A DNA stretch of 64,000 nt, from assembly GCA_965116945.1 (NCBI GenBank), contig OZ220734.1, positions 248,001 through 312,000 of the forward strand, read 5' to 3'. The stretch comes from Plut-88900 sp965116945 (GTDB lineage Bacteria; Chloroflexota; Dehalococcoidia; Plut-88900). A program made the translations under genes and the position numbers. The notes beneath the pieces were generated by a model. It was not told the DNA's origin, made no database searches, and saw nothing but the letters and a program-made list of their open reading frames with translations. How positions within the stretch are numbered: position 1 is the first letter of the stretch; the number at the start of each line of letters is the position of its first letter. Positions 32,316-41,729 of the stretch are shown piece by piece.

Positions 32316-32791
32316 GGTATGCATATCCCTGCAATATTGAGCTTGATGAAGAGGAGCTTAAGGAAACAGGGAGAGAGGCCTATGGAGTAACATTCCCAGA
32401 CCTTCCGGAAGCAATCAGTGGTGGATGGTCCTGGGAGGAGGCTGTGGAAATGGCCGAGGACGTTCTCTGGCTGTGCATTTCCGGCTATTGCACTCAGCGG
32501 GGGTACATCCCCACCCCCAGCCCCCCAAGCAACGGTCAGGTAATGATCCCCGTACCTCCACTGGCAGCCGCGAAGCTCGCCATCAATGCGGCTATGAAGG
32601 AGCAGGGAATCAGCAAGAAAGCTCTCGCAGAGAAACTGGGCTTCACAGAAGAGGCTACTCGCAGGCTGCTGGACCCCCTCTACCGTACTCACCTTTCCCA
32701 AGTGGAAAGGGCTCTCAAGGTTGTGGGGCGGTCTTTGGTGATAGAGGACGTGCCGGTAGCCAAGCCGGCGCTAGCTCCAGTTGTCGGTTAG
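32312..32791 (+). CDS. hicB: HicB-like antitoxin with DNA-binding C-terminus
   Basis: The 159-residue product begins with the HicB ferredoxin-like half (YGVTFPDLPEAISGGWSWEEAVEMAED), whose pattern F-P-D-L-P and W-E-E-A is diagnostic. After a Pro-rich linker comes a helix-turn-helix (MKEQGISKKALAEKLGFTEEATRRLL; key part ISKKALAEKLGFTEEA). It binds and neutralises HicA and represses the operon through the upstream palindrome. It is translated from an ATGA overlap. Confidence 0.85.
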   Translation: MRYAYPCNIELDEEELKETGREAYGVTFPDLPEAISGGWSWEEAVEMAEDVLWLCISGYCTQRGYIPTPSPPSNGQVMIPVPPLAAAKLAINAAMKEQGISKKALAEKLGFTEEATRRLLDPLYRTHLSQVERALKVVGRSLVIEDVPVAKPALAPVVG

Positions 32792-32810
32792 CGCACGTTC
32801 CTGAGGGAAA

Positions 32811-32847
32811 GGAAACGGGGTCAGCGTAAGATGCTGACCCCGTTTCC
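32811..32847. terminator. Bidirectional terminator between hicB and mmsA
   Basis: A perfect 15-bp stem (GGAAACGGGGTCAGC with GCTGACCCCGTTTCC) has a 7-nt loop. It lies 19 bp after hicB and 33 bp after the stop of the convergent mmsA gene. The flanks read AAAGG and CCTTG, so either strand ends in only a short T run. Confidence 0.7.
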
Positions 32848-32880
32848 CTTGCCAAGAAGAGAGCGGGCAAGAATGAATCC

Positions 32881-34371
32881 CTAGAACCAGCGGGTGATTA
32901 CTACCTTCTTTTCGGTGAAGAAGTCTATGGCATCGCGGCCCTGGCCGTGGAGGTCTCCGAAGAAGGACTCTTTCATGCCGCTGAAGGGGAAGAATGCCAT
33001 GGGGGCAGCAACACCCACGTTGATGCCGATGTTGCCCGCACGCACTCTGTGCTTGAAATCCCGAGCGGAGCGACCGCTGGAGGTGAAGATGCTGGCAGCG
33101 TTGCCATAGCGGTTGGCCTCTATGATGTCCATGGCCTTTTCGAGGTCGTCGACCTGGACAATGGAGGCAACGGGGCCGAAGATTTCCTCCTGAGCGATGG
33201 TCATATCGGGGTCTACTTCGTCGAAAATGGTCGGGCCTACGAAAGCGCCCTCGGGGAGACCCTCTACCGAAACGTCCCTACCATCCAGCAATAGCTTCGC
33301 ACCCTCTTTAACGCCCTGGTCAATGTACCCGACGACCTTTTCCCGGTGCTTGTTGCTAATTACGGGACCCATGTCCGTTGTTTCATCGAGTGGATTGCCG
33401 ACCTTCAAGCCCTGTGCGGCTTCCATCAGCTTGTTCTTGATGGGCTGGTAGGCGTCTCCAACTGCAAGGACGACTGAACCGGCAAGGCATCGCTGGCCGG
33501 CGCCGCCGTAGAGGGAGCCAATCATGTTGTCGATGGTCTTGTCTACGTCGGCGTCGGGCATAGCGACCATGAAGTTCTTGGCGCCGCCCTGACACTGGGC
33601 CCGCTTGCCGTTTGCAGTGGCCCTTTCGTATACGTATTTTGCGATGGCCGTGGAGCCGACAAATGAGATGGCCCTGACGTCTCGGTTGTCGAGGAGGGCG
33701 TCTACGGCTTCTTTGGCTCCGTGGACCATGTTCACGACGCCCTTGGGAAATCCCGCTTTGTCCATCAGTCCGAAGCAGAAGGACATGCTCAGCGGCACCT
33801 GCTCGGAGGGCTTGAGGACGTAGGTGTTGCCGCAGGCGACGGCATAGGGGAGGAACCAGTGGGAAACCATGGCGGGGAAATTGAATGGTACGATACCCGC
33901 GCAAACGCCGATAGGCTGTCTGACACAGTCTTCGTCGATGCTGCGGGCTATATCTTCAAGGTTGTAGCCCATCATGAGGGAGTTGATGCCAGCGGGGACT
34001 TCGACGTTCTGGATGGCCCGACGGACCTCGCCGCGGGCATCGGCAATGGACTTGCCGTTTTCCTGGCTGACTATTCGGGCCAGCTCTTCCAGGTTCTCCT
34101 CCATGAGGTTTTTGTAGGCCCAGAGTCGCTGGACGCGGTCGGGGGGAGGGGTCTCCCGCCAGGACCAGAAGGCGGATTGTGCAGCAGCGACTGCGGCGTT
34201 CACCTCTGCGGCGCTGGAGAGGGGGACCTCTGCGATGACTCTGCCGCTTGCGGGTTCCTGGACATCCAACCAGTTGTCCGTAGATGAGTCGGTCCATGCG
34301 CCGTCGATGTAGTTCTGCACCCTGCCGTAGTACTGTTTGACTTCGAGCAGGGCAGATTGAGACTGGGCCAT
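32881..34371 (-). CDS. mmsA: Methylmalonate-semialdehyde dehydrogenase (acylating)
   Basis: The 496-residue product matches the CoA-acylating ALDH family: YIDGAWTDSSTDNWLDVQEP, the MMSDH-type VPFNFPAMVSHWFLPYAVACG, the cofactor loop SFVGSTAIAKYVYERA, and the active Cys in GGAGQRCLAGSVVL. The enzyme turns methylmalonate semialdehyde, from valine or thymine breakdown, or malonate semialdehyde, into propionyl-CoA or acetyl-CoA. Its end reads AMAFFPFSGMKESFFGDLHGQGRDAIDFFTEKKVV, the hallmark C-terminus (key part GMKESFFGDLHGQG). Inositol catabolism IolA is the closest alternative name. Confidence 0.94.
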   Translation of the reverse strand: MAQSQSALLEVKQYYGRVQNYIDGAWTDSSTDNWLDVQEPASGRVIAEVPLSSAAEVNAAVAAAQSAFWSWRETPPPDRVQRLWAYKNLMEENLEELARIVSQENGKSIADARGEVRRAIQNVEVPAGINSLMMGYNLEDIARSIDEDCVRQPIGVCAGIVPFNFPAMVSHWFLPYAVACGNTYVLKPSEQVPLSMSFCFGLMDKAGFPKGVVNMVHGAKEAVDALLDNRDVRAISFVGSTAIAKYVYERATANGKRAQCQGGAKNFMVAMPDADVDKTIDNMIGSLYGGAGQRCLAGSVVLAVGDAYQPIKNKLMEAAQGLKVGNPLDETTDMGPVISNKHREKVVGYIDQGVKEGAKLLLDGRDVSVEGLPEGAFVGPTIFDEVDPDMTIAQEEIFGPVASIVQVDDLEKAMDIIEANRYGNAASIFTSSGRSARDFKHRVRAGNIGINVGVAAPMAFFPFSGMKESFFGDLHGQGRDAIDFFTEKKVVITRWF

Positions 34372-34491
34372 TACGTGTGTCCTCCCAAGAGATGCAAAAG
34401 GAAATAAGGGTTGTAAAGAATGTTACTGGGGGGTGGGGAGGGGGTCAAGCGGGTACAGGCACAAATGACTCACCTCCTATACAGAAAATCC

Positions 34492-35928
34492 CTAGCCGAA
34501 TAGGCTCGGGGTTGCTTTTTCTATGAGGCCGGTTATGGACTGGGGGTAGATGCCGATGAGGAATACGACGCCGATGAGGGTGAGGAGAGCTGCGCCGGTG
34601 ATTCTGGGCATTGTGAGGGACTTCGAGCCCTCGGGGGCGGGCTTGATGTACATCTGCCTGATGACCATGAGGTAGTAGTAGACGGAGATCAGGCTGTTGA
34701 CCACGGCGATGGCGACGAGCCAGATAAGGTCTTCTTTGGCGGCGGCGGCGAAGATGTAGAACTTGATCGTGAAGCCGGCAAAGAAGGGCAGCCCAGCAAG
34801 GGAAAAGAGGCTAATGGTCATGGCAAGGGCGAGGACGGGGGACCGCTTTGCCAAGCCTGCGTATTCCTCAATTTTTTCGCTGCCGGTGAGGTTGAAGTAG
34901 ATAATGACGCAGATGAAGGCAACGAAGGTTGTGGCCGCATAACCGACGAGATATAGCACAAGGGCAGTGGAGGCCATTTCAGACAGAGCAGCTATCCCGA
35001 CCAAGAGGAACCCGGCATGGCCTATGCTGGAGTAGGCAAGTAGACGCTTGATGTTCTTCTGAGAAATTGCGACGACGTTTCCAACAGTCATGGTCAGGGC
35101 GGCGATGGCTGCAACTATGGGTTTCCAATCGTCAATTGCGGGTTCCAGGGCAATCGCGAATAGACGCAGCAGGAGTGCAAAGCTGGCGGCTTTGGACGCC
35201 ACGGATAGATAGGCGGTGACGGGTACGGGTGCGCCTTCGTAGACGTCGGGGGCCCACATGTGGAAGGGGACGGCGACGACCTTGAATCCGAAGCCGGCTA
35301 TGAGGAGTACCAGGCCGGTTAGGAAGGCGAGTTCCAGGTACTCGCCTGCGCGGAGGGCGTCGGCCATACCTTCGAAGGTGATCGTGCCCAGGGCACCGTA
35401 GACAAGGCTAATGCCGTAGAGCAAGACTCCCGAAGAGAATGCGCCAATAAGTATGTACTTGACCCCGGCCTCGTTGGAGCGGGCTTCACGCTTGGCATAG
35501 GCGGCCATGATGTAGAGGCAGAAGCTCAGGAGCTCCAGGGAAATGTAGGCGGTGAGAAGCTCGTTGGCCGACACCATCAACATCATGCCCAGTACGGAGA
35601 CCATGATGAGGCTATAGAACTCGCCGGGGCTCTCCAAGTGCTTCCTGACGAAGTCCCGGGATGCGATTACCATGACTACGCCAACTATGGGCAGAAACAC
35701 CTTGAAGAAAATGGCGTATTTGTCTACGACATAGATGTTGGCGTATAGCGAACCTTCGTTGCCGAGGAGGGTGAAGACTGAGCCTGCAACTGCAAGGAGG
35801 CCTGCAACTGCAAGGAAGGGGAGGATGCCCTTCTTGTCGTTGGGGACGAAGAGGTCGACGGTGAAGAGGACGAAGGCAAGCCCGACCAGCAGGAACTCGG
35901 GGACCAGGAGTGCGAAGTCGACGTTCAT
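34492..35928 (-). CDS. nuoN: NADH-quinone oxidoreductase subunit N
   Basis: The 478-residue membrane protein is the last gene of the operon and overlaps nuoM by 4 bp. It has about 14 helices and the proton-channel Lys/Glu features of antiporter-like subunits, with ISLELLSFCLYIMAAYAK and AFLTGLVLLIAGFGFKVVAVPFHMWAPDVYEG visible (key part FKVVAVPFHMWAPDVYEG). It forms one of three antiporter-type modules in the membrane arm of complex I. Confidence 0.96.
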   Translation of the reverse strand: MNVDFALLVPEFLLVGLAFVLFTVDLFVPNDKKGILPFLAVAGLLAVAGSVFTLLGNEGSLYANIYVVDKYAIFFKVFLPIVGVVMVIASRDFVRKHLESPGEFYSLIMVSVLGMMLMVSANELLTAYISLELLSFCLYIMAAYAKREARSNEAGVKYILIGAFSSGVLLYGISLVYGALGTITFEGMADALRAGEYLELAFLTGLVLLIAGFGFKVVAVPFHMWAPDVYEGAPVPVTAYLSVASKAASFALLLRLFAIALEPAIDDWKPIVAAIAALTMTVGNVVAISQKNIKRLLAYSSIGHAGFLLVGIAALSEMASTALVLYLVGYAATTFVAFICVIIYFNLTGSEKIEEYAGLAKRSPVLALAMTISLFSLAGLPFFAGFTIKFYIFAAAAKEDLIWLVAIAVVNSLISVYYYLMVIRQMYIKPAPEGSKSLTMPRITGAALLTLIGVVFLIGIYPQSITGLIEKATPSLFG

Positions 35929-37397
35929 GCTACTGCGCTCACCCTATCGAGGATGGGGCCTATGCCCTGGTCTATGATCCGGGTGAAGGGCTGGGGGTAG
36001 ACTCCGCCGAAAATTAGCACGGCGACGAGGGACAGCATGGAGGCCTTTTCCAAGCGGGAGGCGTCGGGTAGGGATTCCCATCGGGAATCGAGGGGACCGA
36101 AGAAGACCTTGGCGATGAGGCGCAGGATGTAGACGGCGGTGATAGCGGCACCGATGATTCCCAAGACACCCACCACGGGGTAGGTCTTGAACAGGCCCAC
36201 GAAAACCAGGAACTCTGCGATAAAGCCGCTCAGGCCCGGAAGGCCGAGGGAGGCAAGCCCAGCTACGGCAAAGAAGGACGCCGTGGTCCCCATGCGCTTG
36301 GCTATTCCCTGGAAGACTGAGATGTCTCGGGTGTGGGCACGGTCGTATACGACTCCGACTACGGCGAAGAATAGGGCCGTCATGATGCCGTGAGAGAACA
36401 TCTGGTAAACCGCTCCGGTAAGGCCCTGGGGGTGCAGGGTGGCTATACCGAGGAGGACGTATCCCATGTGGCTGACGCTGGAATAGCCGATGACGAACTT
36501 CAGGTCTCTTTGAGCAATGGCCGACACTGCGCCGTAGACGACGTTTACCGTGGCCAGGATGACCAGGACAAGCTGCCAGTCCTGAGCGCCCTCGGGGAGG
36601 AGGTCCAGACCGACGCGTATGATGCCAAATGCGCCGAGCTTCATGAGGACTCCGGCATGGAGCATGCTCACGGAAGTCGGGGCGGCGACGTGGCCGTCGG
36701 GGGACCAGGTGTGGAAGGGCCAAAGGCCTGCTAGGACGCCGAAGCCAAACATCAATAGTGGGAACACGACACGCTGGAAGGTGGCGCTGTAACCGGCCTG
36801 TTCGAGTTCCAACAAGTTGAACGTCCCCAGGTCTGCATGGACGTAAATTGCAATTAGCCCCACCCATACCAGGACACTACTGGCTACCAGGTAGAGGACG
36901 AGTTTGAGAGCGCCATACTCCTTGCGAGTGCTGCCCCACACGCCGATGAGCAGATACATGGGAACGACTGCAAGTTCGTAGAAGAAGAACAGGAAGAAGA
37001 GGTCCAGGGAGAGGAATACGCCGTATACACCGCAGACCAGGGCCATGAAGAGGGCAAAGAAGTCCTTGGCCCGGGGCTCGGTGTTCCAAGCCATGAATAC
37101 GGCAGTAACCATGACGATGCCGGTCAGCAACACCATAGGGGCAGCTATACCATCCATAGCAAGGTGGAAGGTCACGCCAAGGCCCGGGAGCCAGTGGTAT
37201 TTCTCGGTTTCGAACTGGTAGCCGCCGAGGTCGTTGTCGTAGGCGACGAAGAGGTAGATAGAGATGGCAAGGGTCACGGCGGCGATGGCGGCCATGGAGT
37301 ACTTCATCAATTCGCGCTTGTCCTCGGGGATGAGGACAGCGAGGACGCCGCCTGCGGCGGGGAGGAAGAGCAGGACTATGAGTATGTTGTCGTCCAG
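35925..37397 (-). CDS. nuoM: NADH-quinone oxidoreductase subunit M
   Basis: The frame is open beyond the first ATG, and the extra residues (DDNILIVLLFLPAAGGVLAV) form the conserved first helix of NuoM. The only sensible start for them is CTG 37397, which follows AGGGAGAG and lies 10 bp after the nuoL stop. That gives 490 residues, the family norm; the start at 37310 would cut the first helix. GIMTALFFAVVGVVYDR and the channel motifs ELAVVPMYLLIGVWG are typical. It pumps protons as part of the membrane arm. A later GTG/TTG or ATG start is possible if CTG is not used. Confidence 0.9.
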   Translation of the reverse strand: MDDNILIVLLFLPAAGGVLAVLIPEDKRELMKYSMAAIAAVTLAISIYLFVAYDNDLGGYQFETEKYHWLPGLGVTFHLAMDGIAAPMVLLTGIVMVTAVFMAWNTEPRAKDFFALFMALVCGVYGVFLSLDLFFLFFFYELAVVPMYLLIGVWGSTRKEYGALKLVLYLVASSVLVWVGLIAIYVHADLGTFNLLELEQAGYSATFQRVVFPLLMFGFGVLAGLWPFHTWSPDGHVAAPTSVSMLHAGVLMKLGAFGIIRVGLDLLPEGAQDWQLVLVILATVNVVYGAVSAIAQRDLKFVIGYSSVSHMGYVLLGIATLHPQGLTGAVYQMFSHGIMTALFFAVVGVVYDRAHTRDISVFQGIAKRMGTTASFFAVAGLASLGLPGLSGFIAEFLVFVGLFKTYPVVGVLGIIGAAITAVYILRLIAKVFFGPLDSRWESLPDASRLEKASMLSLVAVLIFGGVYPQPFTRIIDQGIGPILDRVSAVA

Positions 37398-37407
37398 TTG
37401 ACTCTCC

Positions 37408-39309
37408 CTATGCAGCCAAGGTGATAGCCACCACGAAAATCAAGGTGCCTGCGGAAATTATGAGAACGTAGTTTGAAACCTGGCCGGTCTGGTGTCGGCG
37501 CAAGACTCGGCTGGCGAGTGCGGTGAATTTGCCTGAACCATCCACTCCGGTATCGTTGACGACGTGGCGATCGAACCAGGCGGTTGCTGCGCCAGTGGCG
37601 AGAACTACTCTGTCGATAGTCCATTGGTAGAAGTCGTCGAGGTAGTACTTATTCACAGCGAGGGTGCGTACTGGAGCGAGGGCTCGGTCCACGCCCTCGG
37701 GGAGTCTCAGCCCCTGTCGGTAAAGGGCGATACCGAACGCTATTCCGGCAAGAGCCACGACGGAGGATATTGCCGCCAGTACGAAGTGTTCGTGGAAGCT
37801 GTCGGCCTTGTCGAGGATGAAACCGGCGAAGCCAGTTGCCTCTCCGGGGAGGCCGAAGACGTTATCCAGCCAGTCTGGGGCGGTAAAGCCAAAGACGAGG
37901 GTGAGGATCCCCAGGAGGGCAATGGGTACAGTCATGACGGCTGGGGCCTCGTGGGCAGACTCATTCTCGGGCTTGAGCTTGCCGAAGAATACAAGCCAGC
38001 AGAGTCGGGTCATGTAGAGGGCGCTGAGGAAGAATGCAGCGATGGTGATGACGAGGGTGGCGGGGTTCCCGTAGTTCCAGATGGCCTGAAGGATTTCATC
38101 CTTGCTCCAGAAGCCGCTGAGAGGTGGGATGCCGGAGAGGGCGAGTGCGGCGATGATGAAAACGACGGCGGTCAATGGCATCCGAGAACGGAGTCCCCCG
38201 AGGCGTCGGATGTCGACGTCAGAGTGCTCTCCGACGGAGTGAAGGACGTTACCCGCGCCAAGGAAAAGGAGGGCTTTGAAAAGGGCGTGGGTTGCCAGGT
38301 GGAACATGGCGGCGGCAAGGGCCCCGTGGCCCAGGGCCAAGATCATGAATCCGATCTGGCTCACTGTGGAATAGGCGAGGACTCGCTTGAGGTCGTTGGA
38401 GGTCAAGGCCATGGTCGCGCCCATGACGGCGGTGACCAGGCCGATGGCGATGACGAGCTCGCTGACGGCAGGTGCGGCTTCAAAGAGGGGGAGCATGCGG
38501 GCTACGAGGTAGACGCCAGCGACTACCATGGTGGCTGCGTGGATGAGGGCGCTGACGGGTGTGGGGCCTTCCATGGCGTCAGGGAGCCAGACGTGGAGGG
38601 GGAACTGGGCCGACTTGCCCATCGCTCCGAGGAAGATGAGGATGGCGCTGAGGGTCATGAGGCCGTCGCTGAGGCCACCGGCTTGAACCGTCTCCAGGAT
38701 GGTTGGGATGTGGAAGGTGCCGACGCTCTTGTAAAGAAGGAGGATGCCAATGAGAAGGCCAACATCTCCGATTCGGGTAGTGATGAAGGCTTTTTTGGCG
38801 GCCTCGGCTGCGGAGCGACGTTCGTACCAGAATCCGATCAGCAGGTAAGAGCAGATTCCGACTAATTCCCAACCCACGTAAAGAACGAGGAGGCTGTTAG
38901 TTAGGACAAGGCCGAGCATGGATGCGGCAAAGAGGGAGTGGACGGCGAAGTACCAGGCAAGTCGGGACTCGCCGCGCAGATAGCCGAGGGAGTAGACCTG
39001 GACCAAGAGGGATACGAAGGTGATGACACCCATCATGACCATGACCACGGGGTCGAGGGTCAGGCCAAGGTTGAAGGCATCGCCTCCGGCGTCGAACCAG
39101 GAGACAGAGAAATCGCGTTCGGCGCCGTTAAGGAGGGAATTGAGGAGGAACCAGAATAGGACGAAGGAGAAACCGATTGCACCTATGGCAATGACGGAAC
39201 CCCTCCATGGCAGGGATCGTCCGAAGAGGGCCAGAACGGTGAAGGCACCAACGCAGGCCGCGGGGGCCAGCCAGGCCCAGTGAAGTCCTATTGCTCCTGC
39301 TTCGCTCAT
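37408..39309 (-). CDS. nuoL: NADH-quinone oxidoreductase subunit L
   Basis: The 633-residue product has the NuoL core: SLLVLYVGWELVGICSYLLIGFWYERRSAAEAAKKAF (key parts WELVGICSYLLIGFW), LHVWLPDAMEGPTPVSALIHAATMV and the long C-terminal lateral helix ending VLIISAGTLIFVVAIT. It is the distal antiporter-like subunit and its lateral helix braces the membrane arm. It lies 10 bp from nuoK. Confidence 0.97.
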   Translation of the reverse strand: MSEAGAIGLHWAWLAPAACVGAFTVLALFGRSLPWRGSVIAIGAIGFSFVLFWFLLNSLLNGAERDFSVSWFDAGGDAFNLGLTLDPVVMVMMGVITFVSLLVQVYSLGYLRGESRLAWYFAVHSLFAASMLGLVLTNSLLVLYVGWELVGICSYLLIGFWYERRSAAEAAKKAFITTRIGDVGLLIGILLLYKSVGTFHIPTILETVQAGGLSDGLMTLSAILIFLGAMGKSAQFPLHVWLPDAMEGPTPVSALIHAATMVVAGVYLVARMLPLFEAAPAVSELVIAIGLVTAVMGATMALTSNDLKRVLAYSTVSQIGFMILALGHGALAAAMFHLATHALFKALLFLGAGNVLHSVGEHSDVDIRRLGGLRSRMPLTAVVFIIAALALSGIPPLSGFWSKDEILQAIWNYGNPATLVITIAAFFLSALYMTRLCWLVFFGKLKPENESAHEAPAVMTVPIALLGILTLVFGFTAPDWLDNVFGLPGEATGFAGFILDKADSFHEHFVLAAISSVVALAGIAFGIALYRQGLRLPEGVDRALAPVRTLAVNKYYLDDFYQWTIDRVVLATGAATAWFDRHVVNDTGVDGSGKFTALASRVLRRHQTGQVSNYVLIISAGTLIFVVAITLAA

Positions 39310-39319
39310 AAAGATACGG

Positions 39320-39640
39320 TCACCATTTCATCCGGTTTAGCTCGTCTACGTTGACGGAAGAACGGTTCCTGTAGAGTCGTAAGACGATGCCGAGGGCAAG
39401 GCCGACCTCTGCGGCGGCTATCGTGATGACGAAGATTGCGAAGATGAAGCCAAGATGCTGTTCGGTCTCTCCCCTGGGGATCAGATAGGTAGAAAAGGCG
39501 AGGAGGTTGATGTTGACCGCCTGGAGCATAAGCTCGATGGACATGAGGATCAGGACTGCGTTGCGGCGAACGAGGACTCCATAAACGCCGACGGCAAAGA
39601 GGGCGGCGCCCAGGACCAGGTAGTACTCGATGGCAATCAA
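39320..39640 (-). CDS. nuoK: NADH-quinone oxidoreductase subunit K
   Basis: The 106-residue three-helix subunit shows YGVLVRRNAVLILMSIELML and the buried acidic residues ELMLQAVNINLLAF and IAAAEVGLALGIVLRLYR, which carry protons between the Q site and the antiporters. Size is normal. Confidence 0.97.
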   Translation of the reverse strand: MIAIEYYLVLGAALFAVGVYGVLVRRNAVLILMSIELMLQAVNINLLAFSTYLIPRGETEQHLGFIFAIFVITIAAAEVGLALGIVLRLYRNRSSVNVDELNRMKW

Positions 39641-39652
39641 AGGATGGTATTC

Positions 39653-40150
39653 CTATTCCTCGGGGCCGGGGCGGGAGATAACTATGGCACCAATCAGGGC
39701 GATCAGAAGGACCAGGGAGGCGACTTCAAAGGGGATGGCCCACTGCTGGAAAAGGACCTGGGAGATACCAGTGAAACCAGGGCGCTCGGGGTCCTGGATG
39801 GGGTCGGGCCATTCGGACAGGAGGAAGATTACGGTGAGGGCGGCGAAAATGGCGCCGGTGGCAAGGAATGCGATGACTCGCTGGTTGTTGTCCAGCCTTA
39901 GTGAGGTCTCTCGGGCCCGGGTGAGCATGAGAGCGAACAGGAGGAGGATGGTGATAGCTCCACCGTAGATTAGCACCTGGACTATGGCCAGGAATTCAGC
40001 GAGGAGCAGGACGAAGAGGCCGGCGACGGCGAGGAGAGAGAGAATCAGAAAAAGGGCTGCGTGTACAACGTTGCGGGCAGTGACGGTGCCGATAGCACCG
40101 ATCATGGTCATGGCGGCGAGGATGAAGAAGAAGACCAGTACGGTAGTCAC
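39653..40150 (-). CDS. nuoJ: NADH-quinone oxidoreductase subunit J
   Basis: The 165-residue subunit has five helices, with the conserved start RNVVHAALFLILSLLAVAGLFVLL (key part ARNVVHAALFLILSLL) and LIYGGAITILLLFALML, whose Gly and Tyr positions make the helix-3 pi-bulge of NuoJ. The stop overlaps nothing downstream; its start meets the nuoI stop by 1 bp. Confidence 0.96.
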   Translation of the reverse strand: MTTVLVFFFILAAMTMIGAIGTVTARNVVHAALFLILSLLAVAGLFVLLLAEFLAIVQVLIYGGAITILLLFALMLTRARETSLRLDNNQRVIAFLATGAIFAALTVIFLLSEWPDPIQDPERPGFTGISQVLFQQWAIPFEVASLVLLIALIGAIVISRPGPEE

Positions 40151-40641
40151 TATTCCTCGTCGGCCTCCGGGTCGACCTCAGAGTCGGGGTAGGCGGGGCC
40201 GTGTTCCTTTTCGTATGCGTTGCCGAGGGCGTGGAGGGTATCGAGGTCGGCCCAGAGGCCGCGGCGGCCGTACTGGCCGATTTCGTGCTCCTGGGTCATG
40301 ACAATGGCGTCGAAGTTGCAGACCTCCACGCAGATGCCGCAGATGATGCAGCGGGACATGTCGAGCATGAAGTCCTCAACCATCTTCTTGCGCTTGCTTG
40401 TGCCGGCGGCGAAGTTCTCGTTGGGCTTCATGGTGACGTACATGCAGTCGGTGGGGCAGTATCGGGCGCAGACCTGGCAACCGACGCACTTGGACTCTCC
40501 TATCTCCTCGTCCCAGAGGAGGCCGGGGAAGCCCATGAATCGGTCGGAAACCGGCAGGTGCTCATCAGGATATTGCGCGGTTACCGGACGTCTGATCATG
40601 GTCCTGATGGTGGTGGCGAGGCCCTTGAATACTCCGATCAT
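40150..40641 (-). CDS. nuoI: NADH-quinone oxidoreductase subunit I (two 4Fe-4S clusters)
   Basis: I start this at ATG 40641, which overlaps the nuoH stop as ATGA and gives 163 residues; the longer frame is antisense-free but reads into nuoH. Two ferredoxin clusters are bound by CVGCQVCARYCP and CIICGICVEVC. In the second motif the usual Pro after the last Cys is Asn (CNFDA). The protein passes electrons to NuoB. The acidic C-terminal tail (DSEVDPEADEE) is longer than usual. Confidence 0.95.
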   Translation of the reverse strand: MIGVFKGLATTIRTMIRRPVTAQYPDEHLPVSDRFMGFPGLLWDEEIGESKCVGCQVCARYCPTDCMYVTMKPNENFAAGTSKRKKMVEDFMLDMSRCIICGICVEVCNFDAIVMTQEHEIGQYGRRGLWADLDTLHALGNAYEKEHGPAYPDSEVDPEADEE

Positions 40642-41729
40642 GTTGCCAGTTTCTCCCTCCGTACCCTGAGAGCCTCCTCGAACTGGGCAGTGCGGGCCTT
40701 CTGCCGCAGCCTTACTACGCCACCGCTTACGACCAACAGGGCCATGGACATGAGGAACATGGTCCAGGAGGGCCAGCCATAGAAGGCATAGATACCGGTG
40801 AGCAGTATGTTGACGAAGGTGAGGGGAATGAGAAACTGCCAGCAGAGGGTCATCAGCTGGTCGATGCGGAATCTGGGGAGGGTGGCGCGAAGCCAGAAGA
40901 TGGCCATTATGATGGCAGAGGTCTTGATGGCGAACCAAATTACGCCCGGGAGTAGGGGGCCGCTCCAGCCACCGAGGAAAAGGACCGTGCCCAGGGCCCC
41001 GATGGCGAAGGTGTTGGCGTACTCGGCGAGGAAGAACATGGACCAGTGCATTCCGCTGTATTCGACGTAGGGGCCACCGACGATTTCGGACTCGGCGGTG
41101 GGTATGTCGAAGGGAGTGCGGCCAAGCTCTGCAAGTCCTGCGACCAGGAAGATTACGAGACCGAGGGGCTGCAGGTAGACGTAGGGGTAGCTGCCCTGGG
41201 CGTTGACTATCTCCCTCATGTCGAGGGTGCCGGAGAGCATCACGACGGCGAGGATGACGAGGATGATGGGCAGTTCATAGCTGATTAACTGGGCGGCGGC
41301 TCGGGCGCCGCCCAAGAGGGCGTACTTGTTGTTGGAGCCCCAGCTTGCCATGAGGATGCCGACGATGGACACAACGCTGACGGCGATGATGTAGAAGATG
41401 CCATATTCGAGGTTGCGAACTACGAGGTCCTCAGTGAAGGGGATAGTAATCCAGAGAATGAAGGCGGGTACGAATACGATGAGCGGAGCGATCCAAAAGG
41501 CAGACTTGTCGCGAACGGATGGTGTGATGTCTTCTTTGAGGAGGAGCTTAAGGGCGTCGGCGATGGGTTGGAAAATGCCGTGGAAGCCCGTACGCATGGG
41601 GCCCATTCTCATCTGGATGCGGCCGAGGGCCTTCCGTTCCATATAGGTCAACAGAAGCACTACAACAGTGATAAGGCCGATGACCGCCAGCACCTTAAGG
41701 ATAGTGAAGAGTACGTCCTGCCAGCTCAA
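40638..41729 (-). CDS. nuoH: NADH-quinone oxidoreductase subunit H
   Basis: The 363-residue product has the NuoH core: LLTYMERKALGRIQMRMGPMR near the N-terminus (key part YMERKALGRIQMRMGP), and FDIPTAESEIVGGPYVEYSG in the quinone-tunnel loop. Eight helices are apparent. It seats the quinone cavity with NuoB and NuoD and links it to the proton path. Confidence 0.97.
   Translation of the reverse strand: MSWQDVLFTILKVLAVIGLITVVVLLLTYMERKALGRIQMRMGPMRTGFHGIFQPIADALKLLLKEDITPSVRDKSAFWIAPLIVFVPAFILWITIPFTEDLVVRNLEYGIFYIIAVSVVSIVGILMASWGSNNKYALLGGARAAAQLISYELPIILVILAVVMLSGTLDMREIVNAQGSYPYVYLQPLGLVIFLVAGLAELGRTPFDIPTAESEIVGGPYVEYSGMHWSMFFLAEYANTFAIGALGTVLFLGGWSGPLLPGVIWFAIKTSAIIMAIFWLRATLPRFRIDQLMTLCWQFLIPLTFVNILLTGIYAFYGWPSWTMFLMSMALLVVSGGVVRLRQKARTAQFEEALRVRREKLAT

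Noticed and set aside
37564..38865. 433-codon plus-strand frame
   Set aside because: It lies wholly antisense to nuoL; its Glu/Gly-rich composition is a mirror of the membrane protein codons.
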